From JACVRM01 sp963817375 (GTDB lineage Bacteria; Actinomycetota; Thermoleophilia; Gaiellales; Gaiellaceae), in contig CAWFOB010000001.1 of NCBI GenBank assembly GCA_963817375.1, positions 310,001-374,000 of the forward strand: DNA of 64,000 nucleotides, read 5' to 3'. A program made the position numbers and the translations under genes. Of the stretch, positions 48,041-57,650 are shown piece after piece. The notes beneath the pieces are model-generated. The model was not told where the DNA came from and searched no databases. It worked only from the letters and a program-made list of their open reading frames with translations. Position 1 is the stretch's first letter; every line of letters starts with the position of its first letter.

Positions 48041-49487
48041 GACGCTCCAGGAGCCGCGCGGCGATCCGCCGCGCCGACTCCTCATCGCCCCACTCCAGCA
48101 GCCTCTTGACCTGGAGCGTCCGCACGATCGCCTCGACGGCGCGCCGGCTTTCGACGCCACCGGGCTCCTCGACCGCGCGCCGCAGCCCGTCGATCTCGCC
48201 GACGCGCTCGTGCACGAGCTCGACCGCATCCATCCGCTCCAGGTCCCGCAGCACCTGCGCGACGAGCACGTTGTGCGTGCCCTCCCAGCTCTCGAAGACG
48301 ATCGCGTCCCGCCAGAGCCGCGGCATGGGCGAGAAGTCCTCGATCGTCCCGTTGCCGCCGAGCGTCTCGATGCCGCGCCGGCAGACCGCCGTCGCGGCGA
48401 GTGACGTGACCAGCTTGTTGGCGTTGACGAGGATCCGGAACCAGGTGACGTCCTCGTCCGTCGCCGTGCCCGCGTCGACGCCGTCGACCAGCGCGGTCAC
48501 CTCGAGCGACGAGGCGAGCGCGGCCGCGGACTCTGCCTTCATCACGGCCAGGTTCTCCTGCACGAGCGGGTAGGCCGCGACCGGCCGGCCGAACGCCTCG
48601 CGGTACCGCGAGAAGCTCTCCGCCACGAGGTACGCGCGGCGCATCAGCCCTCCCGAGCCGAAGGCGTTCAGCCAGCGCGACGTGTTGAGCACGACCCCGG
48701 CGGCGATCCGGAAGCCGTCCTCCAATGCCCCGATCGGGTACGCGAGCGCGCCGTGGAACGTGAACTCGCCGGTGGCGAGCGCGCGCGTGCCGACCTTGTC
48801 CTTGAGCCGCTCGATCGTGAACCCGTTCGGCGCGCCGTCGAGGAGCCGCGGGACGAGGAAGCAGCCGATCCCGCGCGTGCCCTGTGGCGCTCCGCGCGGG
48901 CGCGCCGTCACGACGAACTGGTCGGCGTCGGCGACCGAGCAGAACCACTTCTCGCCGTGCAGGCGCCAGGCGTCGCCGTCCGGCACCGCCTCGGTCGTGT
49001 TGGCGCCGACGTCCGAGCCGCCCTGGATCTCCGTCAGGAACTGCGCCCCGCGGTGACAGAGCGCGTAGTCGGGCTCGAGCAGCGGCGGCAGGAAGCGCTC
49101 GCGCAGCTCCTCCGACGCCTCACGGCGGAGCGCACGGATCAGCCCGGCGGTGCAGACGACCGGGCAGGCCTGCCCCGCCTCGCCCGCGTGCGCGAGCAGG
49201 TAGAGCATGGCCGCCTGCTCCCAGGCGCCCGCGTTCAGGACGCCGGACGCCCAGACCGCGCTGCCGGCGCGGTGGTACGCCGGGTCGAACTCGATCCGCG
49301 TGCCGGCGTGAATCTGCGGGCCGTTCACCTCGGCCGCGTAGACCTCCGGGTCGACTTCCTGCGCCACTGTCTCGCCGAACGCCCGCACCCGGTCGAGCGC
49401 GGCCGCGTCGAGGTGCGCCGCGAACGGGCTCTCGTCGTCCCAGAAGGTCGCCGGCTGCGCCACGCGCCAGCGGTCGAGCGCATCCAC
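48038..49487 (-). CDS. AidB-like acyl-CoA dehydrogenase (3' end probably frameshifted)
   Basis: About 482 residues. The N-terminal AidB-type domain (WDDESPFAAHLDAAALDRVR), GGSDVGANTTEA, HGEKWFCSVADADQFVVTAR, ETLGGNGTIEDFSPMPRLWR and VFESWEGTHNVLVAQVLRDL mark the AidB/FadE-like branch. The frame as sequenced stays open through repeat B and across the opposite gene to 47070, which is implausible. One extra base near the end would bring the TAG at 48038 into frame after about LLER, as at the ftsZ/repeat B boundary. GTG start, 32 bases from the divergent gene. Confidence 0.85.
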
Positions 49488-49519
49488 ATCTCGATGCTAT
49501 GCGGCGTTAGGGTTGTCCC

Positions 49520-50614
49520 GTGGAGTTGCGCGACAGCCCGGACGAGGCCGCCTTCCGCGAAGGCGTGCGCTCCTGGCTGGAGGCGAACCTGCCGGCCGGC
49601 GACCGGCGCGAGTGGAGCCGCAAGATGTACGACGCCGGCTACGCCGGGCTCACCTGGCCGAAGGAGTACGGCGGCCCCGGCGCTCCGTACACGCACCAGG
49701 CGATCGCGCTCGAGGAGTTCGCGCGCGCCGAGGCGCCGCCGCACATGGGCGTGATCGGGCTCGGCATGGCCGGGCCGACGATCATGGCCCACGGCACCGA
49801 GGAGCAAAAGCTCCGGTATCTGCCTCAGATCCTCTCCGCCGACGAGATCTGGTGCCAGGGCTTCTCCGAGCCCGGCGCCGGCTCCGACCTCTCCGCCGTG
49901 CGCACGTCGATCGAGGTGCGCGACGACGGCTTCGTCATCAACGGCCAGAAGGTCTGGTCGTCGTTCGCGCACATCGCCGACTTCTGCATCCTCGTCGGGC
50001 GGAGCGACCCCGAGTCCGAGCGGCACACGGGACTCTCGTACGTGATCGTCGACATGCACGCGCCCGGCGTCGAGGTGCGGCCGCTGCGCCAGATCACCGG
50101 CGACCCGGAGTTCAACGAGATCTTCTTCACCGACGTCCAGGTGCCGCGCGAGAACCTGCTCGGCGAGATCGGCGGCGGCTGGCAGGTCGCGATGACGACG
50201 CTGCTGCACGAGCGCGGCACGCTCGGGTTCGCGCTCGCCGGGGCGCTGGATTCCCAGGTGCGCAAGCTGGTGACGCTCACGAAGGAGCGCGGAGCCGATG
50301 ATCCGCTCATCCGCGACCGGGTCGCCGAGGAGTGGATCGAGCTGCAGGCGCTGAAGCTGACGAACATGCGCTCGCTCACGACACTCGTCCAGACCGGCAT
50401 CCCCGGGCCGGAGGGCTCGGTCTCGAAACTGCACTGGTCGGAGCAGAACCAGCGGCTGACGAAGCTGGCGATGGAGATCTTGGGCGGCGAGGACGACGGC
50501 TACTGGGGCTACCAGCAGCTGCGCTCGCGCGGGAACACGATCGAGGCCGGGACGTCGGAGATCCTCCGCAACATCATCGCCGAGCGAGTGCTCGGCCTCC
50601 CGAGGTCGCGCTAG
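49520..50614 (+). CDS. Acyl-CoA dehydrogenase
   Basis: 364 residues, full length. FAD/substrate motifs WCQGFSEPGAGSDLSAVRT and VINGQKVWSSFAHIADFCIL, FNEIFFTDVQVPRENLLGEI, and C-terminal RGNTIEAGTSEILRNIIAER where the Glu of EAGTSE is the expected base. Typical actinobacterial FadE with the wider-substrate type N-terminus. GTG start; the following short dehydrogenase starts at its stop (TAGTG), so they may form a heteromer. Confidence 0.92.
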   Translation: MELRDSPDEAAFREGVRSWLEANLPAGDRREWSRKMYDAGYAGLTWPKEYGGPGAPYTHQAIALEEFARAEAPPHMGVIGLGMAGPTIMAHGTEEQKLRYLPQILSADEIWCQGFSEPGAGSDLSAVRTSIEVRDDGFVINGQKVWSSFAHIADFCILVGRSDPESERHTGLSYVIVDMHAPGVEVRPLRQITGDPEFNEIFFTDVQVPRENLLGEIGGGWQVAMTTLLHERGTLGFALAGALDSQVRKLVTLTKERGADDPLIRDRVAEEWIELQALKLTNMRSLTTLVQTGIPGPEGSVSKLHWSEQNQRLTKLAMEILGGEDDGYWGYQQLRSRGNTIEAGTSEILRNIIAERVLGLPRSR

Positions 50615-51228
50615 TGCAGTTCGCCTTCACGGAAGAGCAGGAGCTGCTGCGGCGCGAGGCCCGTGAGGCGCTGTCGAACGGCGGCTGGTCGCGCGAGGAG
50701 CTGGCCGAGGCCGACATGTCCTTCCTCGACCGCGCCGTCCTCTACGAGGAGGCGGGCCGGGCCAACGTCGGCGAGTCCCTGTTCGATGATGCCGCGCCGC
50801 GCGAGGAGCAGCTGGCGATGCTCGCGCTCGAGGCCGTCGGGATCGGCAAGAAGGCGCTCGAGCTCGCGATCGAGTACGCGCAGAACCGCATCCAGTTCGG
50901 CCGGCCGATCGGCGTCTACCAGGCGGTCTCGCATCCGCTCGCCGACACGTTCGTCGAGACCGAGCTCGCGCGCTCGCTCGCGTACTGGGCCGCGTGGTGC
51001 GTGGCCGAGCAGGACGAGCAGCTGCCCGTCGCCGTCGCTGCTGCGAAGTCGTACTGCGCGGACACGGCGGTCGCCGCGTGCGAGCGCTCGATCCAGGTGC
51101 ACGGCGGCATCGGCTTCACCTGGGAGCACGTGCTGCACGAGTACTACAAGCGCGCGCTCGCCATCCAGGCCTTCGGCGGCTACAGCCGCGTCCACCGCGC
51201 GGTGGTCGCCGACTACCTCCTCGGCTGA
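50614..51228 (+). CDS. Short acyl-CoA dehydrogenase-like partner lacking the central domain
   Basis: 204 residues, about half the usual size. The N-terminal start (AFTEEQELLRREAREAL) and complete C-terminal domain (IEYAQNRIQFGRPIGVYQAV; SIQVHGGIGFTWEHVLHEYY) are present, but the beta-barrel middle that binds flavin and acyl-CoA is absent: sequence jumps from GRANVGESLFDDA to PREEQLAMLALEA without breaking frame. It may be a non-catalytic partner of the full-length enzyme upstream, or an assembly deletion. Confidence 0.78.
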   Translation: MQFAFTEEQELLRREAREALSNGGWSREELAEADMSFLDRAVLYEEAGRANVGESLFDDAAPREEQLAMLALEAVGIGKKALELAIEYAQNRIQFGRPIGVYQAVSHPLADTFVETELARSLAYWAAWCVAEQDEQLPVAVAAAKSYCADTAVAACERSIQVHGGIGFTWEHVLHEYYKRALAIQAFGGYSRVHRAVVADYLLG

Positions 51229-52023
51229 GAACCGTCCTCGTCACCGGCGCGTCGTCGGGGATCGGCGCCGCGTGCGCGACGAGGCTCGCCGGCGCCGGGT
51301 GGCGGGTGCTCGCCGGGATCCGCAGCGGTGACGCGCCGGCCGGCACCGAGTCTGTCCAGCTCGACGTGACGAACGAGGACGACGTCCGCGGGCTGGCCGA
51401 GATCGAGTCGCTCGACGCGCTCGTCAACAACGCAGGGATTGCGGTGGCCGCGCCGCTCGAGTTCCTGCCGCCCGCGGAGCTGCGGACGCAGCTCGAGGTC
51501 AACGTCGTCGGGCAGGTCGCGGTGACCCAGGCTGTCCTGCCGGCACTGCGCCGGGCGCGGGGCCGCATCGTCTTCATCGGATCGGTGTCGGGCCGCAGCG
51601 CACTGCCGTTCATGGGCCCCTACGCCGCCTCGAAGCACGCACTGGAGGCGGTCGCCGACTCGCTGCGCGTCGAGCTCGCGCCGTGGGGCATCGGCGTCAC
51701 GATCGTCGAGCCCGGCACGATCCGCACGCCGATGTGGGCGCGCGGCGGGCAGCGCGCCGGAGAGCTTGCCGAGCAGGCCGGTGAGCGCGCGGCCGAGCTG
51801 TACGGGGAGCGCGCCGCCGCGTTCCGGCGCATCGCCGCGGAGCGCGGTGCCTCCGGGGCGCCGGCAGAAGCGGTGGCCGCCGTGGTCGAGCGCGCACTCA
51901 CCGCCAAGCGCGCCGCCCGCGCGGGTGCTCGTGGGGCGCGACGCGCACATCCGGGCGGCGATCGAGCGCTTCCCCGACCGGCTGCGCGACCGGGCATTCC
52001 GAAAGCTGCTCTTGCGCGAGTAG
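51225..52023 (+). CDS. Short-chain dehydrogenase (probable CTG start, one frameshift)
   Basis: About 265 residues. VLVTGASSGIGAACATRLAG, NNAGIAVAAPLEF, FIGSVSGRSALPFMGPYAAS with YAASKHALEA giving the Ser-Tyr-Lys set. CTG at 51225 is the only start in register with the conserved N-terminus (RTVLVTG), inside a CTGA overlap. Near 51925 one extra base in GCGCGCCGCCCGCGCGG shifts the last ~35 residues; the other frame ends VLVGRDAHIRAAIERFPDRL. Confidence 0.84.
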
Positions 52024-52072
52024 CGCCGGTTCCAGGACGATACGGCCAACTCTCCGAGGAGGAACGCGCGCG

Positions 52073-53689
52073 ATGAACGGCCTGATGATGGACTTCCAGC
52101 TGACGCTCCCGGCGCTGATGCGCCGCGCGGAGACGTTCTTCGGCGACCAGGAGGTCGTCTCGCGCCTGCCCGACCGGAGCTTTCACACGACGACCTTCCG
52201 GGACGTCATGCGCCGATCGAAGCAGCTAGCAACGGCGCTCGACCGGCTCGGGATCGAGCGCGGCGACCGGGTCGCGACGCTCTGCTGGAACCACTCGGCG
52301 CACCTCGAGGCGTACTACGGCATCCCGTCCGGCGGCTTCATCCTGCACACGCTCAACCTGCGGCTGCATCACGACGACATCGGCTGGATCGCCAAGCACG
52401 CCGGCGACCGCGTCGTCATCGTCGACCGCCAGCTCCTGCCGCTGCTCGACCAGTTCCGCGACCAGACGGACATCGAGCACGTCTTCGTCGTCGAGGACTC
52501 GTACGAGGAGCTGCTCGCGACCGGCGACGCGGACGCCTGGCGCGATCCGGAGCTCGACGAGGACGAGGCCGCGGCCATGTGTTACACGAGCGGCACCACC
52601 GGCCGGCCGAAGGGCGTCGTCTACTCGCACCGCTCGACCGTCCTCCACGCGCTGGGAGTCGCCTCGACTTCCCCGCTCGGCCTGCGCATCGGCGAAGCCG
52701 ACACCCTCTGCCCGGTCGTGCCCATGTTCCACGCAAACGCCTGGGGCTACCCCTATCTCGCGGCGCTCGCCGGTTCCCGCCTCGTCTTTCCGGGGCCGTA
52801 CCTCGATCCCGAGAGCCTGCTCGAGACGCTCGTCTCGCAGCGGGTGACCTGGTCGGCCGGCGTGCCGACGCTCTGGCTCGGGATGCTCCAGCTGCTCGAC
52901 GCGAACCCGGGCAAGTGGGATCTCTCGCACATGGTCGGGATGCTGGTCGGCGGCTCCGCCGTGCCGCGCGCGATGATCGCCGCCTACAAGGACCGGCACG
53001 GGCTCGACGTCGTCCAGGGCTGGGGCATGACGGAGACGTCGCCGGTCGCGTCGGTGACCGACTTCATCGGCGACCTCCGCAAGGCCGACCAGGACACGAA
53101 GTTCGACTACGCGGCCATGGCCGGCTTCCCGCTGCCGTTCGTCGAGATCCGCGTCATGAGCGGGTCGACCGAGCTGCCGTGGGACGGCGAGGCGATGGGC
53201 GAGCTGGAAGTGCGCGGCCCGTGGGTGGCCGCCTCGTACTACTCCGACGCGGAGCTCGCCGACCGCTGGACCGAGGACGGCTGGTTCCGCACCGGCGACA
53301 TCGTCTCCGTCGAGCCGCGCGGGTTCATCCAGATCAAGGATCGCGCCAAGGACGTGATCAAGTCGGGCGGCGAGTGGATCTCGTCCGTCGAGCTGGAGAA
53401 CAAGATCATGGCCCACCCGGCCGTGGCGGAGGCGGCCGTGATCGCGATCCCCGACCCGAAATGGGCGGAGCGCCCGCTGGCGGCCGTCGTGCTGAAGCCC
53501 GGCAAGTCGCTGACCGAGGAGCAGCTGCGCGAGTTCTTGAGCGGCCAGTGCGCCAAGTGGTGGGTGCCCGACCGCTTCGAGTTCATCGAGGAGATCCCGA
53601 AGACCGCCGTCGGCAAGTTCAAGAAGACGGCCCTGCGCGACATGTTCGCAACCGCGGGCGCCGAGGAAGAGCAGGCGCTCTCGACGTGA
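52073..53689 (+). CDS. Long-chain fatty acid-CoA ligase
   Basis: 538-residue ANL-superfamily enzyme. AMP-binding P-loop YTSGTTGRPKGVVYSHRS, motif QGWGMTETSPV, GWFRTGDIVSVEPRGFIQIK, hinge KDVIKSGGEWISSVELE and the adenylation lysine in PKTAVGKFKKTALRD. Activates a medium or long-chain acid for the dehydrogenases upstream. ATG follows GAGGAGG. Confidence 0.94.
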   Translation: MNGLMMDFQLTLPALMRRAETFFGDQEVVSRLPDRSFHTTTFRDVMRRSKQLATALDRLGIERGDRVATLCWNHSAHLEAYYGIPSGGFILHTLNLRLHHDDIGWIAKHAGDRVVIVDRQLLPLLDQFRDQTDIEHVFVVEDSYEELLATGDADAWRDPELDEDEAAAMCYTSGTTGRPKGVVYSHRSTVLHALGVASTSPLGLRIGEADTLCPVVPMFHANAWGYPYLAALAGSRLVFPGPYLDPESLLETLVSQRVTWSAGVPTLWLGMLQLLDANPGKWDLSHMVGMLVGGSAVPRAMIAAYKDRHGLDVVQGWGMTETSPVASVTDFIGDLRKADQDTKFDYAAMAGFPLPFVEIRVMSGSTELPWDGEAMGELEVRGPWVAASYYSDAELADRWTEDGWFRTGDIVSVEPRGFIQIKDRAKDVIKSGGEWISSVELENKIMAHPAVAEAAVIAIPDPKWAERPLAAVVLKPGKSLTEEQLREFLSGQCAKWWVPDRFEFIEEIPKTAVGKFKKTALRDMFATAGAEEEQALST

Positions 53690-54600
53690 GAGCCGTCGTC
53701 CTCCGCGAGACCGGCGGCCCGGAGCGGCTCGAGCTCGCAGAGGTTCCCGACCCAACCGCGGCCCAGGGGCAGGCGCTCCTCCACGTGCGGGCAGCGGGCG
53801 TCAACTTCGCGGACGTCCTGGTTCGCCAGGGCCGCTACCCGCAGGCGCCGCCGCTGCCCACCGTGCTGGGCAGCGAGGTCGCCGGCGAGCTCGACGGGCA
53901 GCGCGTGATGGCGCTGCCGAGCGGCGGCGGCTATGCCGAGTGGGTCGCCGTCGACCCCGAGCTCGTCATGCCGATCCCCGACGGTGCCTCGTTCGAAGAG
54001 GGCGCGTCCTTCATGCTCACGTTCCTGACCGCGTGGATCCCGCTGACCCGGCAGGTGCACGTCGAGCCCGGCGCCGTCGTGCTGGTGCACGCGGGCTCGG
54101 GCGGAGTCGGCTCTGCGGCGATCCAGGTCGCGAAGCACCTCGGCGCCCGCGTGGTCGCAACGGCGAGCACCCTGGAGAAGCGGCGCGCGGCGCTCGATCT
54201 CGGGGCAGACGAGGCGGTCGACTACGAGGACTTCGATGTCGAGGTGCGCGCGGACATCGTGCTCGACTCGGTGGGCGGGGACGTGTTCGCGCGGTCGCTC
54301 GGGATTCTCAACCCGCTCGGCACGCTGATCGCGATCGGCTTCGCCGGCGGCTGGTGGAGCCCCCTCGACCCGGCGCCGCTCGTCGGGCGCAACACGGGCG
54401 TGGTCGGGTTCTACCTGGGCCGGCTCATGCGCCACCGGCCGGCCGTGGTGCGCGACGCGCTCGCCGAGCTCCTGCCGCTGTGGGAGGCCGGCACGCTGAA
54501 GCCCCTCGTCGGGGCGACGTTCCCGCTCACGGACGCCGGCGAGGCTCACCGGCTGATCGAGGAGCGGCGCAGCATCGGCAAGGTCGTGCTCGTCCCGTGA
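53686..54600 (+). CDS. Quinone oxidoreductase-type medium-chain reductase
   Basis: 304 residues, zinc-free MDR. N-terminal RAVVLRETGGPERLELAEVP, GVNFADVLVRQGRYPQAPPL, VLVHAGSGGVGSAAIQVAKH as NADPH motif, and GGDVFARSLGILNPLGTLIA. Catalyses NADPH-dependent reduction of quinones or enoyl compounds. GTG start overlaps the ligase stop (GTGA). Confidence 0.92.
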   Translation: MRAVVLRETGGPERLELAEVPDPTAAQGQALLHVRAAGVNFADVLVRQGRYPQAPPLPTVLGSEVAGELDGQRVMALPSGGGYAEWVAVDPELVMPIPDGASFEEGASFMLTFLTAWIPLTRQVHVEPGAVVLVHAGSGGVGSAAIQVAKHLGARVVATASTLEKRRAALDLGADEAVDYEDFDVEVRADIVLDSVGGDVFARSLGILNPLGTLIAIGFAGGWWSPLDPAPLVGRNTGVVGFYLGRLMRHRPAVVRDALAELLPLWEAGTLKPLVGATFPLTDAGEAHRLIEERRSIGKVVLVP

Positions 54601-55340
54601 CGCTCGCGCTCGTGACGGGCGGTGGCTCGGGCATCGGCCGCGCGATCGCCGAGCGGCTCGCGGCCGACGGAGCCGACGTCCTGGTCGTCGACGTCGACGA
54701 GATCGCGGCGCAGCGGACGGCGCGCGCGGTCGACGGCCGTGCGGTGGCCGCGGATGTGGGCGACCCGGCCGAATGGAGCCGGCTGGCCGACACCATCCCG
54801 GGGCTGGACATCGCGTGCCTGAACGCGGGCGTCGTCACGGGCGAGGCCGACCTGGACGATCTCTCGGACGAGGCGTACCGGCGGATCATGCGCGTGAACG
54901 TCGACGGCGCGGTGCTCGGCTTACGGGCGTTGATCCCGCTGCTGGAGCGGAACGAAGGCGACGCCGTCGTCACCGCCTCGCTGGCCGGGTTGACGCCGAT
55001 GCCGTCGGATCCCATCTACACCGCGACCAAGCACTTCCTCGTCGGCCTCGTGCGCAGCGCGGCGCCCGGTCTGGCCGCGCGCGGCGTCCGCCTGAACGCC
55101 GTCTGCCCCGGCATCGTGGACACGCCGCTGATCGGCGACGGCCGTGAGCGCCTGCAGGCGGCGGGCTTCCCGCTCTTGGAGCCTGCCGACGTCGCCGAGG
55201 GCGTCGCGCTCGCCCTGGCGAGCGGCGAGGGCGGCCAGGCATGGGTCGTGCAGCCCGGCCGCGTGCCGGAGCCGTACCGCTTCGGCGGCGTCCCCGGCCC
55301 GCGCGTGGCAGGCGCCGAGGGCGTCCGGCCACCGCTCTGA
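54597..55340 (+). CDS. Short-chain dehydrogenase/reductase
   Basis: 247 residues. LALVTGGGSGIGRAIAERLA, LDIACLNAGVV (NAG), VTASLAGLTPMPSDPIYTAT with YTATKH as the Tyr-Lys pair. The C-terminus VQPGRVPEPYRFGGVPGP is longer than typical. GTG start overlaps the reductase stop (GTGA), last of the tightly coupled catabolic run. Confidence 0.9.
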   Translation: MTLALVTGGGSGIGRAIAERLAADGADVLVVDVDEIAAQRTARAVDGRAVAADVGDPAEWSRLADTIPGLDIACLNAGVVTGEADLDDLSDEAYRRIMRVNVDGAVLGLRALIPLLERNEGDAVVTASLAGLTPMPSDPIYTATKHFLVGLVRSAAPGLAARGVRLNAVCPGIVDTPLIGDGRERLQAAGFPLLEPADVAEGVALALASGEGGQAWVVQPGRVPEPYRFGGVPGPRVAGAEGVRPPL

Positions 55341-55375
55341 CCGGCCGTTCAGCGGTCGGCCCGAAGCGCGAGCGG

Positions 55376-55404
55376 TAGAAAATACTGTCCAAGTTTTGTA
55401 TAGC
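55376..55404 (+). promoter_or_regulatory. AT-rich promoter/operator region before MMPL gene
   Basis: An AT-rich stretch (AAAATACTGTCCAAGTTTTG, then TATAGCC) in otherwise GC-rich DNA, just before the GTG of the exporter. TATAGC fits a -10 box and the ATAC-N12-GTAT inverted pair could bind a TetR-type repressor. Inference only. Confidence 0.4.
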
Positions 55405-55412
55405 CTCGAGCC

Positions 55413-57491
55413 GTGGGCCGTCTGTCCCGCATCGTCTCCGGCCGCCGGTCGGTCTGGGCCGTGCTCGCCGTCTGGCTGGTCGCCGTTGCTGCGTTCGGCG
55501 CGCCGGCCGGCAAGTTCGAGAGCGCGCAGAAAAACGACGCCGCGAGCTTCCTGCCGGGCAGCGCCGAGTCGGTTCAGGTGCTCGACTCCGCCAAGCGGTT
55601 CCGGGGCGGCGACGCCACGATCGCCAGCGTCGTCTACCGCAACCCGTCCGGCCTTACCGCGGCCGACCGGCGCGCGATTGCAGCCGTCTCGGAGCGCGTG
55701 AACGCGGTCGGGCTCCAAGGGGTCGAACGGCCTACGTCGCCCGTCTACTCGCGCGACGGCACGGCCGCGCTCGTCACCGTCCCGATCCTTGCGAACAGCG
55801 ACATCGACCGCATCACGGCCGCCGTCGACGAGATCCGCTCGGTCATCGACCGGACCGCTCCTCCGGCCCTCGAGGCACACGTCACCGGCCCCGCCGGCTT
55901 CTCGGCCGACGCGGCGAAGGTTTTCCAGGGGGTCAACTCGACGCTCCTGTACGCGACGGCGCTGCTCGTCTTTGTCCTGCTCGTCCTGATCTACCGCAGC
56001 CCGATCTTCTGGTTCCTCCCGCTGCTCTCCGTGCTCTTCGCCGAGAGCGTGGTGCGAGGCCTCGGCTACCTCCTCGCCCAGGCGGGCGTCGTGATCAACG
56101 GACAGGTGGGAGGGCTCCTGCTCGTGCTCGTCTTCGGGGCCGGAACCGACTACGCCCTGCTGCTGACCGCGCGCTACCGCGAGGAGCTCCGCCTCGTCGA
56201 GGACAAGCACGAGGCGATGCGGATCGCCGTCCGCCAGGCCGGCCCGGCGATCGTGGCGTCCGCCGGGACGGTCGTCGCCGCACTGCTCTGCCTCTCGTTC
56301 GCGCGCCTGAACACGACGGCGGGGCTGGGCCCGGTCGGGGCGATGGGCGTCGCGGTCGCGGCCACGGCCATGCTGACCCTCCTCCCCGCACTGCTCGTGC
56401 TCGGCGGGCGGCGCGCGTTCTGGCCGTTCGTACCGCAGTACGGGTCGGAGGAGGCGTCGCGCCGCGGTGCCTGGCGTCGCCTCGGCGAGCGCATCGCGCG
56501 GCGCCACCGCGCCGTCTGGATCGTCACCGCGCTGGTGCTCGCGGCGATGGCGCTCGGCGCCTTCTCGCTGGACGACAACCTGACCAGCGCGAACGGGTTC
56601 CGCGGTTCGGTCGAGGCGGTCAAGGGCCAGCAGTTGCTACAGCGGTCGTTCCCGGCCGGCGCGAGCGCGCCCACGACCGTGCTTGTCCGGAACCGCGCGC
56701 AGGTGGACGCGGCGGCCGCCGCAGCCCGGGCGTCCGGCCTCGTGGCGGCGGTCGGGCGGCCGGAGACCGGCGCGCCAGGTGCACGCTTCTCGGTCACGCT
56801 CACAGCGGACCCGTTCTCCAAGCGGGCGTTCGCCGCGATCGGCCCGCTTCGCAAGCAGATTCGGGCTGCTGCGCCCAGCGCGCTCGTCGGCGGGCCGTCG
56901 GCGGAGGAGGCGGACGTACGAGCCGCCAACAAGCACGACACCCGGCTCCTAGTGCCGCTCGTGCTGGTGGTCGTGTTCGCGATCCTGGCGCTACTGCTAC
57001 GCGCGGTGACGGCACCGCTGATGCTGATCGCGACCGTCGTGCTGTCGTTCTTCGCGGCGATCGGCGCGAGCCTCGTCATCCTCGGCGCGGTCACCGACTT
57101 CCCGGGCGAGGACCCGAGCTACGCGCTGTACTCGTTCATCTTCCTCGTCGCACTCGGCGTCGACTACAACATCTTCCTGATGGCGCGCGTGCGCGAGGAA
57201 GCACAGCGCCGGCCGACGCGCGATGCCATGCTGACCGCGCTGGCAGTCACCGGCGGCGTGATCACGTCCGCGGGGATCGTGCTAGCCGGGACGTTCGCGG
57301 TGCTCGCCGTACTGCCACTCGTCGCGCTCACCCAGGTGGGGTTCACCGTCGCGTTCGGCGTCCTCCTGGACACGCTCGTCGTCCGGTCGATCCTGGTTCC
57401 GGCGCTGACGTTCGAGCTGGGCGAGCGCACCTGGTGGCCCGCGCGGCTGTGGCGGCGGCATCGCGCAGTCGAGGCGCGCGCACCGGCGTAG
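55413..57491 (+). CDS. MMPL-family RND transporter
   Basis: 692 residues with about twelve membrane segments and two large extracytoplasmic loops (about 35-175 and 400-500). Two copies of the proton-relay motif are visible: VFGAGTDYALLLTARYRE and VALGVDYNIFLMARVREE. Exports lipids or hydrophobic compounds. GTG start behind its own AT-rich promoter; no regulator gene adjacent. Confidence 0.93.
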   Translation: MGRLSRIVSGRRSVWAVLAVWLVAVAAFGAPAGKFESAQKNDAASFLPGSAESVQVLDSAKRFRGGDATIASVVYRNPSGLTAADRRAIAAVSERVNAVGLQGVERPTSPVYSRDGTAALVTVPILANSDIDRITAAVDEIRSVIDRTAPPALEAHVTGPAGFSADAAKVFQGVNSTLLYATALLVFVLLVLIYRSPIFWFLPLLSVLFAESVVRGLGYLLAQAGVVINGQVGGLLLVLVFGAGTDYALLLTARYREELRLVEDKHEAMRIAVRQAGPAIVASAGTVVAALLCLSFARLNTTAGLGPVGAMGVAVAATAMLTLLPALLVLGGRRAFWPFVPQYGSEEASRRGAWRRLGERIARRHRAVWIVTALVLAAMALGAFSLDDNLTSANGFRGSVEAVKGQQLLQRSFPAGASAPTTVLVRNRAQVDAAAAAARASGLVAAVGRPETGAPGARFSVTLTADPFSKRAFAAIGPLRKQIRAAAPSALVGGPSAEEADVRAANKHDTRLLVPLVLVVVFAILALLLRAVTAPLMLIATVVLSFFAAIGASLVILGAVTDFPGEDPSYALYSFIFLVALGVDYNIFLMARVREEAQRRPTRDAMLTALAVTGGVITSAGIVLAGTFAVLAVLPLVALTQVGFTVAFGVLLDTLVVRSILVPALTFELGERTWWPARLWRRHRAVEARAPA

Positions 57492-57500
57492 GCTGACGCG

Positions 57501-57650
57501 GTGACGCTGCTCTGGTTCTTCGTCTGGCTGATCTGCGACCTGATCGGCGACAAGGAGGTCCTGACCTTCGACCCGGTCAACTGGTGGGCCGGGACGCTGC
57601 TGTTCGCGATCGCCGTCGATCTGAGCGCGCGGACGGTGCTCAGGCGGTGA
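57501..57650 (+). CDS. Small membrane protein (49 aa)
   Basis: GTG start 9 bases after the transporter stop. Sequence begins MTLLWFFVWLICDLIGD, has a turn around KEVLTFDPVN and a second hydrophobic stretch WWAGTLLFAIAVDLS, so probably two short helices. Overlaps the convergent ATP-grasp gene by 11 bases. May accompany the MMPL exporter; no family recognised. Confidence 0.55.
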   Translation: MTLLWFFVWLICDLIGDKEVLTFDPVNWWAGTLLFAIAVDLSARTVLRR

